Positions 26,483 to 38,938 of a stretch of DNA of 64,000 bases are shown one piece after another. The DNA is from Mortierella alpina (taxonomy: Eukaryota; Mortierellomycota; Mortierellomycetes; Mortierellales; Mortierellaceae): the NCBI GenBank assembly GCA_029449245.1, contig JANATF010000003.1, positions 2,170,001 through 2,234,000 of the forward strand, in the 5' to 3' direction. The notes under the pieces were generated by a model. It was not told the origin of the DNA and searched no databases. It saw only the letters and a list, made by a program, of their open reading frames with translations. Position numbers and translations under genes: made by a program. Position 1 is the first letter of the stretch, and each line of letters opens with the position of its first letter.

Positions 26483-27395
26483 GAGCGAGTATACCGGCAA
26501 CCCTCCTTCCTTCCTTTCTCCTCTTCCTCCTCTTGAAAAAGGAATATTTATGGAGTAACTGCTGATGTTGGGCAGGCACTCTCTTTACGACTTATGACAT
26601 TTAAACAGCTCGTATTTATAGCCGCTATCCTCCAAGATTGCACATTAAAAAATATACGACATTGGCATGCGAAAAAGAGCTGCCTTGTAAGACGAGGCTT
26701 TGTAGACGTTTGCTTTTGAATAACAGTAGTGATTGAGGAGAACGTCTATTGAACAACGTTGATGCTGTAGTTGGTAACGATGAGACGAGTGCTGATGTAC
26801 AGGCGGGGTATAGTGGATGCGTGAAAGTGGTTATAAGTGTGTTAAGCAGCCAGCCCTCTGTGGTACGTTGCCCGTGGCGCGTGTAGCTTTTGAATGCTCG
26901 CGTGAATGTAGCGTCAAGTGAATAGTTCAACAAGTCTTGGATCGACATTCCTGCAATCACTCCTCTCCCCCCCTCTCGCTTCATCAACGATCCTTGTGCC
27001 GCAGTGACCATGCGATGATTTAATAAAGACAAGTGCTGGACAGATATGAATTGCCTGCGGAGATAATCATTTAACTAGACTGTACGCGATGAGGGATGAA
27101 CGGCATCTTCGTGTTTATTCAGGCCTTGCTTTTCTCCTCACTAGGACAATTTGAAAGAAGATGGGCCGTAGCCATTGAACATGAGTTACGACACAAAACA
27201 AGGACCGAGCAGGCATGTATATTTTTTTTTTGCAACACTTCGTCAAACAACGCGTCGAGCAGACTTTGATGGATTTGCCCACTTATGACTTTTCAGATAA
27301 CGACCGATAAAGTACAGTTTCTGGTCGAGCGATGACACTCCAGCATGGTAGAACAAGGGAAAAAAGAAAAAGGTGACTTTGTGGTCGGCGTTTAT
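26483..27395. other. Intergenic region after chitinase
   Basis: No recognised gene. A 135-codon minus-strand frame at 26625-27032 has no domain or splice support and is not called. AT-rich, with possible polyadenylation sites. Confidence 0.45.
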
Positions 27396-27936
27396 TTACC
27401 GCTTGCGCTCAAAGTATTGCGAGGCAGACATGAAGGCGCTTCCTTGATCGACAACCCATTCACCGACAGTCAGGTACTTCTCGACGTAGGAGCGGACATC
27501 CTCGCTCTCAATCTTGTTGGTTGCGACGCTAAGCAAGTTATTTGAACAAGAAGGCGAGGAAATTTGAGGTGTGAGTCGAGTACCAGTGCAAACCAAACCA
27601 AAAACGAAACGATAACGGCCATGGTGCAGTGCTGCGGGTTATTCGATATAAACACCGACTATAACCAAAAGGCATACCTCAACCCCTGGAGGATGGTACA
27701 GTGTCGTAGATAGAGAGGGTTGAGTCAGATGAGAGGATGAGGTAGATTGATTAGCAAAGGGAACGATTGCGGATCGGAACAAACATTGTTCCTGAATGCC
27801 CAAGAGGCACGCTTGCATGGGTGCCTTCATCGCAAGGTGTAGGGAGGCGGGTTCATACAGTGCTACGCTTGATGCCAGCAAGAACGGCAGACACGAGGAC
27901 AGCATCGGCAGCGTAGTGGACAATCTTGGAGATCAT
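27396..27936 (-). CDS. DUF1748-family small membrane protein
   Basis: Three exons (27859-27936, 27678-27685, 27396-27528) give 72 residues. The first exon is MISKIVHYAADAVLVSAVLA followed by GIKRST, a hydrophobic N-terminal helix; the middle exon is only 8 nt (GGGTTGAG, flanked by AG and GT), and the third reads from VATNKIESEDVRSYVEKYLT through GEWVVDQG to the end ASQYFERKR. Joining through the micro-exon restores STGLSVATNKI, which agrees with my memory of the fungal DUF1748 family (about 75 residues, thought to be mitochondrial). The molecular function of the family is not established. Confidence is high in the reading because all phases fit and both flanking exons are conserved in character. 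Confidence 0.82.
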
Positions 27937-28180
27937 GATGCAAAGGGAATCGAGAGAAAGAGAGAGAAAGAGAGAGGGAGGGAGAGCGGTGGACCGGAAG
28001 GAAAAGAAGATGGAGTGAACAAAACCGATCGCTCACTTTTTTGTGTGTCTCAGGGCACACGATCTCATGGCCCAGCCACGCCAAAAGACCAAGCCAATGA
28101 CCCACAAGCGCACGCGCCAGAGCGGTCAAAAAGGCAATTTTCGAACGTGCAACCCATTTTATTGTTTTTTTATCATCACC

Positions 28181-29321
28181 TCATCCCTTGGATATGGATC
28201 GGGTTTGCTCTGCTACCCACTTCCTGATCTCGGTCCGGCTCTTGAGATCCGCCTGTCGAATGGGCTCTGGGACACGGTACAGCGAACATGCCCGCACAAG
28301 AGCGACTGCCGTCTCTAGCGAGATCCTGTGTCCAATCGATACAAAAATCGGGTTTTGGGCTCCCTCAGCAGACCTGGTCGTCGATGCAGCCAAGGCTCCT
28401 CCATAAACCCTTCCTGTCACATCACCCTGGAGCGGCATGAACCCTTGGGCTTCAGGATGACTGGCAACATATTCCTTGAACGCTGCCTTGAGTGTCGGTG
28501 GCGACGAGCCCAACAACGCGCCCTCGCCGTCTATTACTAGGTAGTTCTTGGAGCATCCGATCGTGGGTATATTGGAGAGGACACCGAGATGGCTGGCAAG
28601 ACCGAATCCGCGGGGGTGCAGAACTCCACAACCATCAACCATGATCACTTGCGGCTCAACATCGATTCGTTCGCGTCTCATAGTATCAATTAGGTCGAGC
28701 AAGGGCTGCACCTCTCGAAAGGCAAGATATCCGGCAATGTATGGCAATGTCAACTTAACCTTGGCGTGATCTTCATACACCACCTAAAATTGGTGTGTGA
28801 CACATCAAGATTGACACGAATTTGTAGATTAGTGCTTTGCCTTCAAAGAAGATTCGAGTCGCACGTTGTGCGTGCCGCAGTCCTCACTTGGCTGGCGTGC
28901 TCTCGTTGCTCTCTCGAGGTCCTACCTTGAAGTCAGGGTATGAGAGTATAACAAGGGTTGCGATGGCATCCTCATTATTGCCAACAATGAAGCTGAGATC
29001 GACTCCTCCGATGTACTTTAGACCCTCCACATGCTGAAGTTGGTGCGCGTCGTCGGGTCTGAGCGTCAGGGACCAACTTGGATGTTCGTCCTGGAGAACA
29101 AGATTTTTCTTGAGAATAACCTGCTCTCTATAAACCCCAAAGAGTGAATGGGAAGGTGTGAATGCTTGTCGAATGGTCGAATGGAGACGCCGACAACTCC
29201 ATGAACCGGCATGCAGGTCCGCCTCATCCTTTTTCTCGACGTTATCTTACTTTGCCCATGCCTCCTTTTGCGCCTCGTTGGGTATATGATACTGCTTGCT
29301 GCCTGCACCAGTGGCCTCCAT
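28181..29321 (-). CDS. Endonuclease V
   Basis: Three exons (29251-29321, 28926-29127, 28181-28783) give 291 residues. EndoV motifs in order: YIGGVDLSF with the catalytic aspartate, VILSYPDFK then VVYEDHAKVKLTLPYIAGYL, AFREVQPLL with its conserved Glu, VIMVDGCGVLHPRGFGLASH with the second catalytic Asp, IPTIGCSKNYL, PIFVSIGHRISLETAV, and the end RVPEPIRQADLKSR. Enzymes of this family cut next to deoxyinosine in bacteria; eukaryotic forms prefer inosine-containing RNA. Length and the C-terminal block match the animal/fungal type. The divergent neighbour is the TTI2-like gene. Start at 29321 is the first ATG in frame. Confidence 0.93.
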
Positions 29322-29684
29322 GATGGCTTCCTATGTTTCCTGATGCGGTGGTAGTTGGTTGCTGCCTGTGTTTTGTCTTTCAGTCCTACGCTAGCCTGCT
29401 GCTCTCTGGCTGTGTCCTGTTTATAGTCCTGCGTCGTTAGCTGAAGGGAAGAGAAAAGTTGAAGTCAAAAAGTGCGCGCCAAAAAATGCGCCCGAGTGAA
29501 TTTTTCCAGCCACCAAATTTCAGACCTTTTCTTTCGCATGCGTTTCCTTGTCGACGCATCCGCTTCTTCATTCTGCTACACAACGACACGAACCCATTGG
29601 ACACATCCGCTCGACATGGCATCGCGAGGTACAACAGAAGAAGCCGTCTAACGACCTTTTCGCATGCACTTACTCCAATGTGCA
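29322..29684. promoter_or_regulatory. Divergent promoter ENDOV / TTI2-like gene
   Basis: About 360 bp between start codons. An upstream ATG at 29615 (MASR then a gtacaa donor) does not keep phase with the next exon, so it was not used. Confidence 0.35.
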
Positions 29685-32600
29685 ATGCAGAGCCAGCGCC
29701 TTGATTTTAACCTCCATTCCGCAACGCACTTCTTTGCCTGTACAGCAGAGCACCTGGATACCCTGTTATCCGAGAGTCGCCAGACAGATCGGCCTGAAAT
29801 ACGAGCAAAGAGCTCGTTAGGTCTCGTGTCGTTTGTATCTGAGAAGGTAATGACCCTTCGTAAAGGCTGGATTTGGCTCGAAAGGAACTTGAATACTCAT
29901 AGCAGGGAGACTGACATCAACCATTTTGGAACTAGGCTCTGGCGGATGAAGCTCAGGATGTAGATGTGCTCCTTCAAGACGCATGGGTCGGCATATTTCG
30001 TGGACTATCAGATGACTGGCCGCTTGTCAAGGATGCTTTCCGGGAGCAACTTGTCAAAACTTTAGGGCAGTCGGATGAGTTTCTAGGAATTTTCAAAGAT
30101 GGCACTCTTGTTGATCAGGTAACAACGGTGGTGGTCTTCTGGCACTTTGATCATTCTGTACATGTATACTCCACCTCACGGCTGACAAAACTGTTGTGCT
30201 GTACCTTCTTAAAGATCCTTGCTAGAATGAAACAACCTTCATTCGCAAAAGACAGGATACATGTACTGACAGGGATCATGTCGCTTTCAGACATCATCCT
30301 TTCATCCAACGACGCCTCTCGTGCGGGAACACCAGTGACGAGATCCTGGAGCGAAACCCGGATTGAAAACATTATCTCCGTGGTCATGGACGGCTGGATA
30401 GAGTCACCCACAGCGGATCACGTCGTCAGGTATTAATGAGCAGCATCAAAGCAGTCCATGCGCGGTCAAATAATGCTTGCAAAATGGAATGCTTATACGT
30501 TCTACGACTATCCGACAGAGTCATTTCTCTCCTACGGACATCATTCTCAGTAGAGCAACTGGTTCGCTCTCTGGGAGGTTTGGTGGCCTCGCGATATCTC
30601 GTTACAAACCAGGTATAACTGCCTCCGAGTGTTACATGCGAAGCACCCAGACACCATACGGGGCTGCATATTCATCACCTAACACGCCTTCTTGTTACTC
30701 GCATTTAGGCGTCGAAGACTATCAAATTCTGTAAAATTGTACTGCTAGAACTGTCAGGAGATCACATCACCCATGGAGATCCGAACCCTATCTCGCCACT
30801 CACCACTGTGCCAGTTAGCAAAGACTGGAGACTCGCTCTGTGGTTCTGCAATCAGCTTCGGATACCAAGTATTTTTGCATCTTCAGAGTCGATTGGAGGT
30901 AACCATGATTTCCTCCGCATTTATATAATGAAAGCAGTAGCGAGCTCAGATTTTGGTGCTAAATCTAATCGGACACAATCCTATCCCCATTAGAAACGAC
31001 CTCGAATCGTACCACAGCGGACATATTCGTTCACAATGCCTGTGGTTTAATGGAATGCATCGGACATTTGTTAACAATCCAGGTGGTAAGGCTTTGCGCA
31101 CGCAACAATGTGGGTGACCGATGACTGATGAACTCAAGAGCTAGCGTCCTGACATCCATTACGCTCTTTAAATAGATTGACAACGTTTATACCCTTCATC
31201 GTCTGATGATTGCTTGTGCCGCTTTCACGAATCCGAAGGATCTTTGGAACAGACATGATGTATTGATCTCGAGCAAGACGATTGCGCAAGCACACAAAAA
31301 CCTGGATATGATCTCCAAATCAACACCTTGGTCAGATGCGGCTCTCTCCACAACTTCCTCCAAGGCTGCTGGCTACCCTCACTTGATATTGGTTCCGGGA
31401 AATTTCTCCAGCAACATTCTTCAGATCCTGGATCATGAAATTCGACCCTGCTTCACCAACAAACGGGCCGAGAGGTTGGTTCATCGAGCGCAAAGTACCA
31501 TCTCGGTGCATCAGGGCAGAATCAGACAGGCAAACGAGACCAGGGTAGACGGAAGTCCGGAACCTACAGGGACCATCACCTCCTCGAAAAATCTAGGTGT
31601 CGTCCGCCATCAGCAACAATCATCAACAACCATCTCGGCGCACCAAAGGTTCAAGATTGCACCCATTGGAGACACCCCGAATGACGAGCATGAGTTGTGG
31701 TCAAGGCTGAATGATGAGTCTGAGCGACAACTTGGTTCCCAGCCGCGCAAATGGAACGAGGACTTCCTCGAGTCAGTGGCTATAGTGGAATGGTGCGCAC
31801 GGCAACCGATTCAAGATAGCAGTCGGATACACGAAGTCTTCATGCTACTAGTTGGACCGATCCTGGCAATGATGGACTCGCCTCAAAAACAACACAACAT
31901 CAGGGGTCTAGATATTTTGACGCGGTATCTGATCCAATACCATCATGATGGCGCCTCCAGCGGTCGCAGAGATTCTAGCGCCGGCAGCAGTAAAAGCCCT
32001 GTGGACCCATGGATATGGATCAAGATCTTTGAGCGGACAGGAATAGACCAACTTCTCGATCAGAATTTGAGGCCGCTTCTTGCACCTCCGCCAACAGGAC
32101 TCGCCCACGATGACGAACCAGGAGCCAATGTTCATCTTGAGGCATTGCAGGCTGCATTTAGGGCGTACTTGACCTTGGTCATGGTCATTACTGAACCACA
32201 AAATCAACCCTCTTCAGAAACTGATGGCGCGCGTCCAAACTCTCACGGTGGCGTCCAAGGTGGAATAGGTGGAGATATAAATGGATCTCCCTTGTCGGTA
32301 GAATCGCTCTTTCTCCAAGGTGTCTTGGGGAGTTTTATGAGGGCAAACAATTCAGGAGAATACCTAATGCTGGTCTTGGAGTGGATGAAGCGTCTCGTCG
32401 CTCCAGTTATTCCCTTCGACTTTATCCTGGATCAGCTGCCGCATAATCATTCGATGATGGTCCCATGTCCGGACATGGACAGCGACAAACAGACTGCTGC
32501 GGGTACGCAGACTAGTTTCCAAGGAATCTACGGGATGGGAGCGCTGACAATCAAGTACCTTGCCACGCTGCTGCAACACATCTGCAACATCTTTCAATAT

Positions 32601-33108
32601 CCATTCCCTTCACCTTCTTCCACAGGCCGACTGGAGGCACTGAACCTCGCTTGCAAGGCTTCAGAAGCCCTCTATGCTGTGATGGAAGTCTCGCGACCGA
32701 GGTAAGGCCACCTGACAATACTCGTCATCCATGTTCACTCGCTCTCCCTTGCCAGCTAGATCCAACACCTAAAATGCCTAAACTGTTCTTCTTGATCCCT
32801 GTTCAATTAGGATCCCACGGTATAGAGGAATCATCATGGCTGCTGTCGCAAATTGCTGGGCTAATTCTCGGATAGTGTCCTCAGAGGCGAGTAACCTTCC
32901 AGGATCCCCACCTACAGCGTCCACGTCGCCCGCGTTGAAGCAGGCGCAAATGCGTCTAGATGATGGTTTGGTCCGACTTATGCAGCTCTGCCGAGACATC
33001 TGCCAGCCCAGGATTACAAGAGATCAAGCGAGTGGCTACGAGATGGACATGAAGGTTTTGAAAGACCTCCATCCCACGGTGTTCGATGGGCTCTTTACTT
33101 CCAAATAA
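29685..33108 (+). CDS. Large alpha-helical protein, probable TTI2 (Tel2-interacting protein 2)-like
   Basis: Eight exons keep phase throughout: 29685-29846, 29936-30118, 30215-30429, 30519-30612, 30709-30898, 30994-31082, 31176-32701, 32811-33108, about 918 residues. The start is uncertain (29664 or 29685). The sequence is helical and HEAT-like, e.g. VRSLGGLVASRYLVTNQ and IHEVFMLLVGPILAMMDSP. In the second half IRGLDILTRYLIQ and KIFERTGIDQLLDQNLRPLL resemble the TTI2 core as I recall it (LLxxTG...L...L.P.L). TTI2 forms the TTT complex with Tel2 and Tti1 and helps Hsp90 to mature PIKK kinases. The protein is nearly twice the size of human TTI2, partly from low-complexity inserts (residues about 400-520), so the family call is tentative. 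It converges with OXR1 at 66 bp. Confidence 0.6.
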
Positions 33109-33174
33109 GAACAAACAATCACACTTCATCATTTCGGCTTTCGATACCATTTGTATATTTCTTACACTCACGAC

Positions 33175-36100
33175 TCACAACACCATGGCCCAAATCTCGA
33201 CTGTCTGACAGAAGAACTCTTCTCTATCGTCCTTGGGACTACTGCTCCGGCTGTCGCTTCGGCTGTTGTCTCCTGCTACTGCCTTGTCTCGATCAACGTT
33301 CACCATCCTACCGGCCGATCCGCTGCCTCGCTGCTGCTGTTGCTGTTGTGGATCTTCCAATCTGACGGGCTGATGGCACACCGCTGCTAAGGGTTCATTA
33401 TCAAACGTCGCACAGCATGCTGAATGACCTCTCTCCAAGTCCGAATGGATCCAAAGCCCAAACTTTCCGTCGCCTCCACCCAAGCCAATGAACCCTGGTT
33501 CTGACAAGATCATGTAATCATTTTTGCCAGTCCACTTCCAAAACTGCACGACTTTTTGCTTCTTCTTTCGACGCCCGGTAAAAGAAGCCGGTCTTGGCTG
33601 GACGGAGGACGGCGAGACGACAGGACGCAAGGTAGGCGAGGAAGAGGGTGAACTGGCAAGGTGAGGTTGAGGTGCATACGTGAGCGGTGATGGTGACCGG
33701 AGCCCCCCAATACTGTTGTTGCTGCTGCCGTTGTTGCCAGGCACAACGGTCGTACTGAGCCGATCGTTCATCGCCATGAAGAGATCATGGCGTCGATCAC
33801 CTCCCCGTCCATTGTTGTTGCTGCTGTCTCTGCCGCCCGAGTTCCCGGACACGTGTGTTGAGGGTGAAGGCGATCGTCCAGGAATGGGAGTGGTGACTGT
33901 GCTCGATAGCTGGAAGGGCGATGGCGAGGGTAAAGGCGATGGTGCAAATGCCGGTGATGGCGGGGGCTGTGGACTGGTAGCAAGCGTGGTGACATTCCAA
34001 AGGAAACTGGGTGCAGATATAAAAAAAAACGACAAGTGTCAGTGGGCGCTACTGGGAGCAGTTTTTGTGTTGCTCATTTGCGGTCTCCAAGCGCGCGAGA
34101 CCCAAACCAAAAAAAATGAGACATGGGGTCATACCATTCTCCTGTACCATAATACGTCAGATTGGGCTTGAACTCCTCGGTAACAAATGCCCCAAACACC
34201 TAGAAGTGCATGTCAGTGCTGAATGAGTTTTGTTGTCTTTATCACCTCTGGTAGAACCCCGCGAGTCCCCAGTTGCTTCTTGTCGAATTCTGAACAAGCA
34301 CATAAAAAAAAACGCGAAAAAAAAATATCAACCCTTACGGCGTCTACTGAATCCTTGATGGCGAGGACCATGGGACCCTTGCCCTTGCAGCGGTGATAGA
34401 GCGTGGTCATGCTGATTCCATGCTGGTCGGACGAATAGACCAGGTTCCACCTGGTGGCATTCCTTAGTTTTCGGGGCAGTTCCAGCCGGATCTACGTGGA
34501 CAGATTGGGCTTAGTTTCATGCCTTCTTGCTATGGTGTTTTTTTTTTTTTTTTTTTAGCGTTTTGTCGAATCATAAGGCCTCCTCTCTCACCTGGTGGGC
34601 CACCTCTGGGTCCAGTACCGGATCGCTGTCCTCATGTCGATCCAAAAGCTGCAACGGTGGCAATCGATTGAGCTGCTCCTCTCGCACTCCCAACGGTGTA
34701 GAACTACTGGGCGGAAGCCCTGACGAGGACAAGGAAGCAGCAGCAGCACTGTTGCTGGCATAACTTGACCCAGAGCCTGTGACAACCATCCAAGGATCTT
34801 GGCCCGAGGTCGCAGAGTTGGGCTCGGCCCCATGCGTTGCCTGCTGATCCTGACCAGAACTGACTCCCGCGGCAAGTCCTGCTGTTGTCAGTTCACCCCA
34901 GTCTCCTCCAGCGAGGGTTGACTGTGTGGAACGTGCTGGTCCATGCTTTGGCTGCTCTGTGGTGATAAACGAAAGATGCTTGGCTTTTAAGGGACTCATG
35001 ATGGGCTGATAGAGAGAAGATGAGGCGATATTGCGGCGCGGGTGGTATCTTGAGCCAGCCGAGTATGTGTAGGTGTTGCTTGTTGGGGTGTGAGAACTCG
35101 AATATCGGGTGTGCTGCCGCAGACTACCGGTGGTATAGCTTCCGCTATAAAAAGACCACCTGTCTTGACCTGGGAGGGATGAATTGGACGAGCTGAGGGG
35201 TGAATCTTGCACGCCAGGCGACGATTGGTCCGATTCAAGGGATTCGGGTGTGGACGCAGGAGTGGGATGAAGGAAAGGATTATGATGACGAGTGGACACG
35301 ACGGTCAATGGGCGATACCTATCGTGTCTTGCAACCACAGCGGAGCGCGAAGACAGGTGTGCTGGTGCAGCTGGTGCTTGCGCGGGACACTGAGACGGGG
35401 GCACGGACGGGAAGGCGTTTGCTCTGGGAGGCCGCGTGGTCTCGGCGAAATACGCAGTCAGGTAGTCTGGCGACCGGTACGGTGCGCTGGCGTCGGCGGT
35501 TGCTTGGGGTGTCGGCGAGGGGAACGACGATAGCGACGAGGCGGACGAAGAAGGGGTCAGCGAGGAAAAGAACGATGACGACTTGCGTTTGAAGGACTCG
35601 ATAGAGGAGACGCGGATAGGTCTCGAGGCAAGGTACAGTGCTTCTGCTGGACTGGTGGTCGTAGGCGAGAGTGAATGGCACTCGACAGGCGAGATGTTGA
35701 GCGCGGATGAGAGCGAGGGACTTGGAAGGAAAGTGAGAGATCTAGAGGTTTGAATGAGGAATGGCGGATCAATGGGCACTGCTGGCTGTTGCTTTCCTGC
35801 AGGTGTGCGACACAGTATCGACACAGCGTTGGTCGGTGACGGTGTGCCTTTTGTGGAAGGAATCTCCGAGGCGAGACGTCCTTGCTCTTGTTTGTCGATG
35901 TGATAACACCGCGAACAAACGTGGCACCGATGGTGTGCTGGCCTTTGCTGGGGACTGTGCGGAGAACAGGGGCAAGGAGAAAGGGTGGGATGACTAGGTG
36001 GCGGCGACAAAGGGGCACTCGAGCGGGAGGTGTGATGTTGCCTGACTTTATGCTGTTTGTGCTTCTGCTTCTGACGGTGGTTGCTCTCGCACTCTGACGG

Positions 36101-36856
36101 ACTTTCGTGGAGGAAAGCAGCAGGTACTAGTGAATACTGATGATGCGGAGTGTGGGAAGAAATAGGGGATATAGGGGACGACGACGACTCGGAGCAAGAG
36201 ACCGAGGACGAGAGCGTGATTGAGAGGGGTGCGCACTGTCGGGTATGAGAAACTGGTTGAGCTGGCAGTTTGGGTGGTTCTGGTACCAGCGTCGATGTGG
36301 GTACGGATGTTGAAGCTGATGTGGAAGCTGATGTAGAGGTGGACGAGCACGAAGCCAAGGATGATAACGAGGACAACGAGGGCAACGACGATGAATCGAA
36401 CGATGACACTGGCCTGGGACTGTCTACAATTGTAAACCTGAATCCGGTCGACTTTGCGTCGCTGTCGCCGGCGTTGTTCATGTTCACTCTTGGCACCTTC
36501 GCTGCGCTTGCTGCCAAGCTGCAGGTCGGAGTAAATTGTGGGTGGCCACTATGCGTGGAGAACTGTCTAGACAGTCGCATGCTGCTGACGCTCTGTCCGG
36601 TGCTTTTCCCTTTGCCCAGCTGCGAGGAGATTGCAGCCATCCCTACCTCCCCGCTGGTCAGCGTTGTGGTTCTTGCCTGCGTGAGAATCTGCGGTGCAGT
36701 GCCCGCGAGTCCCGAACGCGCACGGGACGAGATAGACACCGGAGTGCTGCATGATTTTGACACCGCTATGTCCGCACTCCATCGAAGCCCCTGCTTCTGC
36801 TGCCTCTGCTCCCGTTGGTGGTCAGGGAATGAATAACGATGCTCGTGGGAAGACAT
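33175..36856 (-). CDS. TLDc-domain protein (OXR1-like) with long disordered N-terminus
   Basis: Four exons (34592-36856, 34339-34491, 34135-34199, 33175-34006) join in phase to 1104 residues. Residues 1-750 are low-complexity and Ser/Pro/Thr-rich with no domain. The TLDc domain follows: IRLELPRKLRNATRWNLVYS, SSDQHGISMTTLYHRCKGKG, MVLAIKDSV, VFGAFVTEEFKPNLTYYGTG, ECFLWNV, then a roughly 165-residue Ser/Pro/Asn-rich insert, then VVQFWKWTGKNDYMILSEP, GKFGLWIHSDLERGHSACC, and the end EEFFCQTVEIWAMVL. TLDc proteins protect against oxidative damage and regulate V-ATPase assembly (yeast Oxr1). All core blocks are present despite the split. Only the C-terminal quarter can be assigned a role; the N-terminal region is unassigned. 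Confidence 0.88.
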
Positions 36857-38078
36857 GATTATTTGTGATACTCCGCGGGTGCAGATCCCGGACGACGGGT
36901 GTAATACAGAGCAATTGCTTTTGGGTGGGTAGAGGAAGGGATGTGGTTGAAATATTTATCATTCCTCAGTGCCAAGAAATATGTTTGAAAGAGAAATTGG
37001 AGGCCAGGACTTGAGGAAGTGGTAAAGAAGGAAGCCGAGTACGGCGTTCCATGGAATCGTTGGCAAAGAAGAACAAATAGAAGAGGTGAATGTGGATGAC
37101 GATGATGCGTATGGCGCTGAAGATGGTTGATGATGAGGGCTGATGTTGATAGCTCGTTGGTAGTGAAGGAAGTGGTACTAGTAGTGTGATGAAGAACGCC
37201 GCTTCTTTCTTAGGGGTTGCGAGTGAGAGGAGTAACGAGAGTAAAGGCAGGAATGGCTGAAATAACAGATAACCATGAAAATGAATGATGAAGAGATGAC
37301 AGGTGCCTCCCCTCCTTGGCTTCGGCATAACTTTGTTTAATACAACTTGGCAGTCGCCTTGGACGTGACCAGGGATGCCTACTTTGGGTGGGGCAAGCTT
37401 TTGAAGAGAGCAGTGCGCACGAACTCTACTTCTGAAGTGATGGCGTATAATAACGGCACGGCGTACCAAGTCAACAACAGCAACCACAATGCCCTGTGTG
37501 TTATATTTCTTGTGACCTCGCGAAGGGTCGCGTGCTGGCTCGATGCGGAGGAGAAAGTAACACAAAGACCAAGATATGAACCTTGAACGACGCGTAGGAT
37601 GAACGCCCGCGTAGGATGTGGTGATGGACTTCTTCTTGGAGGATGTCCACAGCACTGAACCAAGCGTAGCCTGAACTGTGGCCGAAGCAGATTTTATGGT
37701 CCATTCCACACCTTGGAGGTTTGCTGGGATGGCACAGGTGCATGAAAACGGCCCTCGAGAGGCCCTGAGCAGTCAGCGAAGGTTTGGAAAAAGAACAAAC
37801 ATCTGCCATAAATGAGGTTTGATGAGACGAAACGGGTCGTCGCCGGGTCGCTCTTTGATGCTCTTGAGGGTGTGCTCAACAATTTAAAGTAAGATTTGGC
37901 CATGATTGTGTTTGATTACGTTGAGAGCAATGTGGATCCACTGAACACATCCATCGATCCTTTTGAGCTGCACAAAAATATATAAAGTCTTCCTTCCTCT
38001 CCTCTTTTCGTCCTCACAACACCTTCATATCCACAACCAACTCTTCTGCCTTATTGCCTCAAATCCGCACCAGCGCCA
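36857..38078. other. Intergenic region with unresolved minus-strand frames
   Basis: A 247-codon frame (36966-37709) and several overlapping frames up to 37903 lie on the minus strand. I could not build a consistent spliced gene or see any family motif; a small unknown gene is possible. The last 100 bp form the promoter of the secreted-protein gene. Confidence 0.35.
37979..37988 (+). promoter_or_regulatory. TATA box of the secreted-protein gene
   Basis: TATATAAAG, about 100 bp before the start at 38079 and followed by a pyrimidine-rich leader, mirrors the arrangement before the ML-domain gene. Confidence 0.6.
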
Positions 38079-38938
38079 ATGCTCAAACGAATCCCTTTCT
38101 CGGCCCTAGTGGTCCTCATCACCCTGGCCGTTACGCTACTTTTCTCCAACGCTGTCGCCGCTGCCCCTAATCCCAAAGCCCCTAAACCCAAAGCCCCTAG
38201 CGGTGCGATCAACCTGGGAGAACTCACAAAGGCTTTTGCTGGACACTGCCCCAAGAAAACTGCTGGAGATATCATTACCTGCAAGGATGCGCTCCCTTAT
38301 ATCAACGCTGCCATCAAAAAGTATGAAAGAGTCAACTAGACGAACACAGCTTCCAGATGACCTTCACGAAAGCATTAACGTGTTGGTATTCTATCCTCTT
38401 TGTCAGGTACAATTTGAAGACCAGGGGTCAGCGTGCTGCCTATATTGCCAACATGGCGTACGAGGGTGGCTACCTCCAGTACAACCACAACTTGGTCAAC
38501 CACAGCCAAGGCAGTAAGTGACAGCTGATGCTTTACAAACTATGAACAAACCTTCCTTTTCCGCTTCATTATCGACCGTTGACTGTTAACAACTCCTCTA
38601 CACTTCCTCTCTGCCTGTTAACAGCTCGCTCTATTATGCCTGCTGTGTCGCTGAGAACGTTTGTCAATGCCAACAAATCCGTTCAAAAGTTCTGGCCTGG
38701 ATTCCCCAAAAACGTCAACGACAACACCATTGTTGACGTCTTGATCAAGCGCCGTGCTGACTTTGAGCCTGGTGCATGGTGGACCGTTGCTGGTCCCGGT
38801 TGTGCCCAGGTAGCCTCCCGCCTGTCAGGCACTCAGGCTTCCTTCCTTCAATGGGAGAAAACCTGCATCAATGGAGGCCCAGAGACCGTTGCTGCTCGTG
38901 CTGCCATCTTCAAGACAGTCTATGCCGCTATCCATTAG
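38079..38938 (+). CDS. Secreted protein of unknown function
   Basis: Three exons (38079-38320, 38407-38513, 38625-38938) give 220 residues. Signal peptide: LVVLITLAVTLLFSNAVAAA, followed by a short Lys/Pro linker with repeated KAPKP. The mature domain of about 170 residues has AGHCPKKTAGDIITCKDAL, AAYIANMAYEGGYLQYNHNL, the segment SQGTRSIMPAVSLRTFVNAN, FEPGAWWTVAGPGCAQVA, and four Cys that could pair. The order (globular helices, RGT-like motif, GAWW plus C) reminds me of a family of fungal secreted proteins whose activity I cannot name; a lysozyme/glycoside-hydrolase-like fold is only a guess. The strong TATA box suggests abundant expression. The gene ends about 390 bp before the left arm of the inverted repeat. 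Confidence 0.8.

Noticed and set aside
36966-37709. 247-codon minus-strand frame
   Set aside because: No family motif, no consistent splice model and overlapping frames of equal quality; left as unresolved intergenic sequence.
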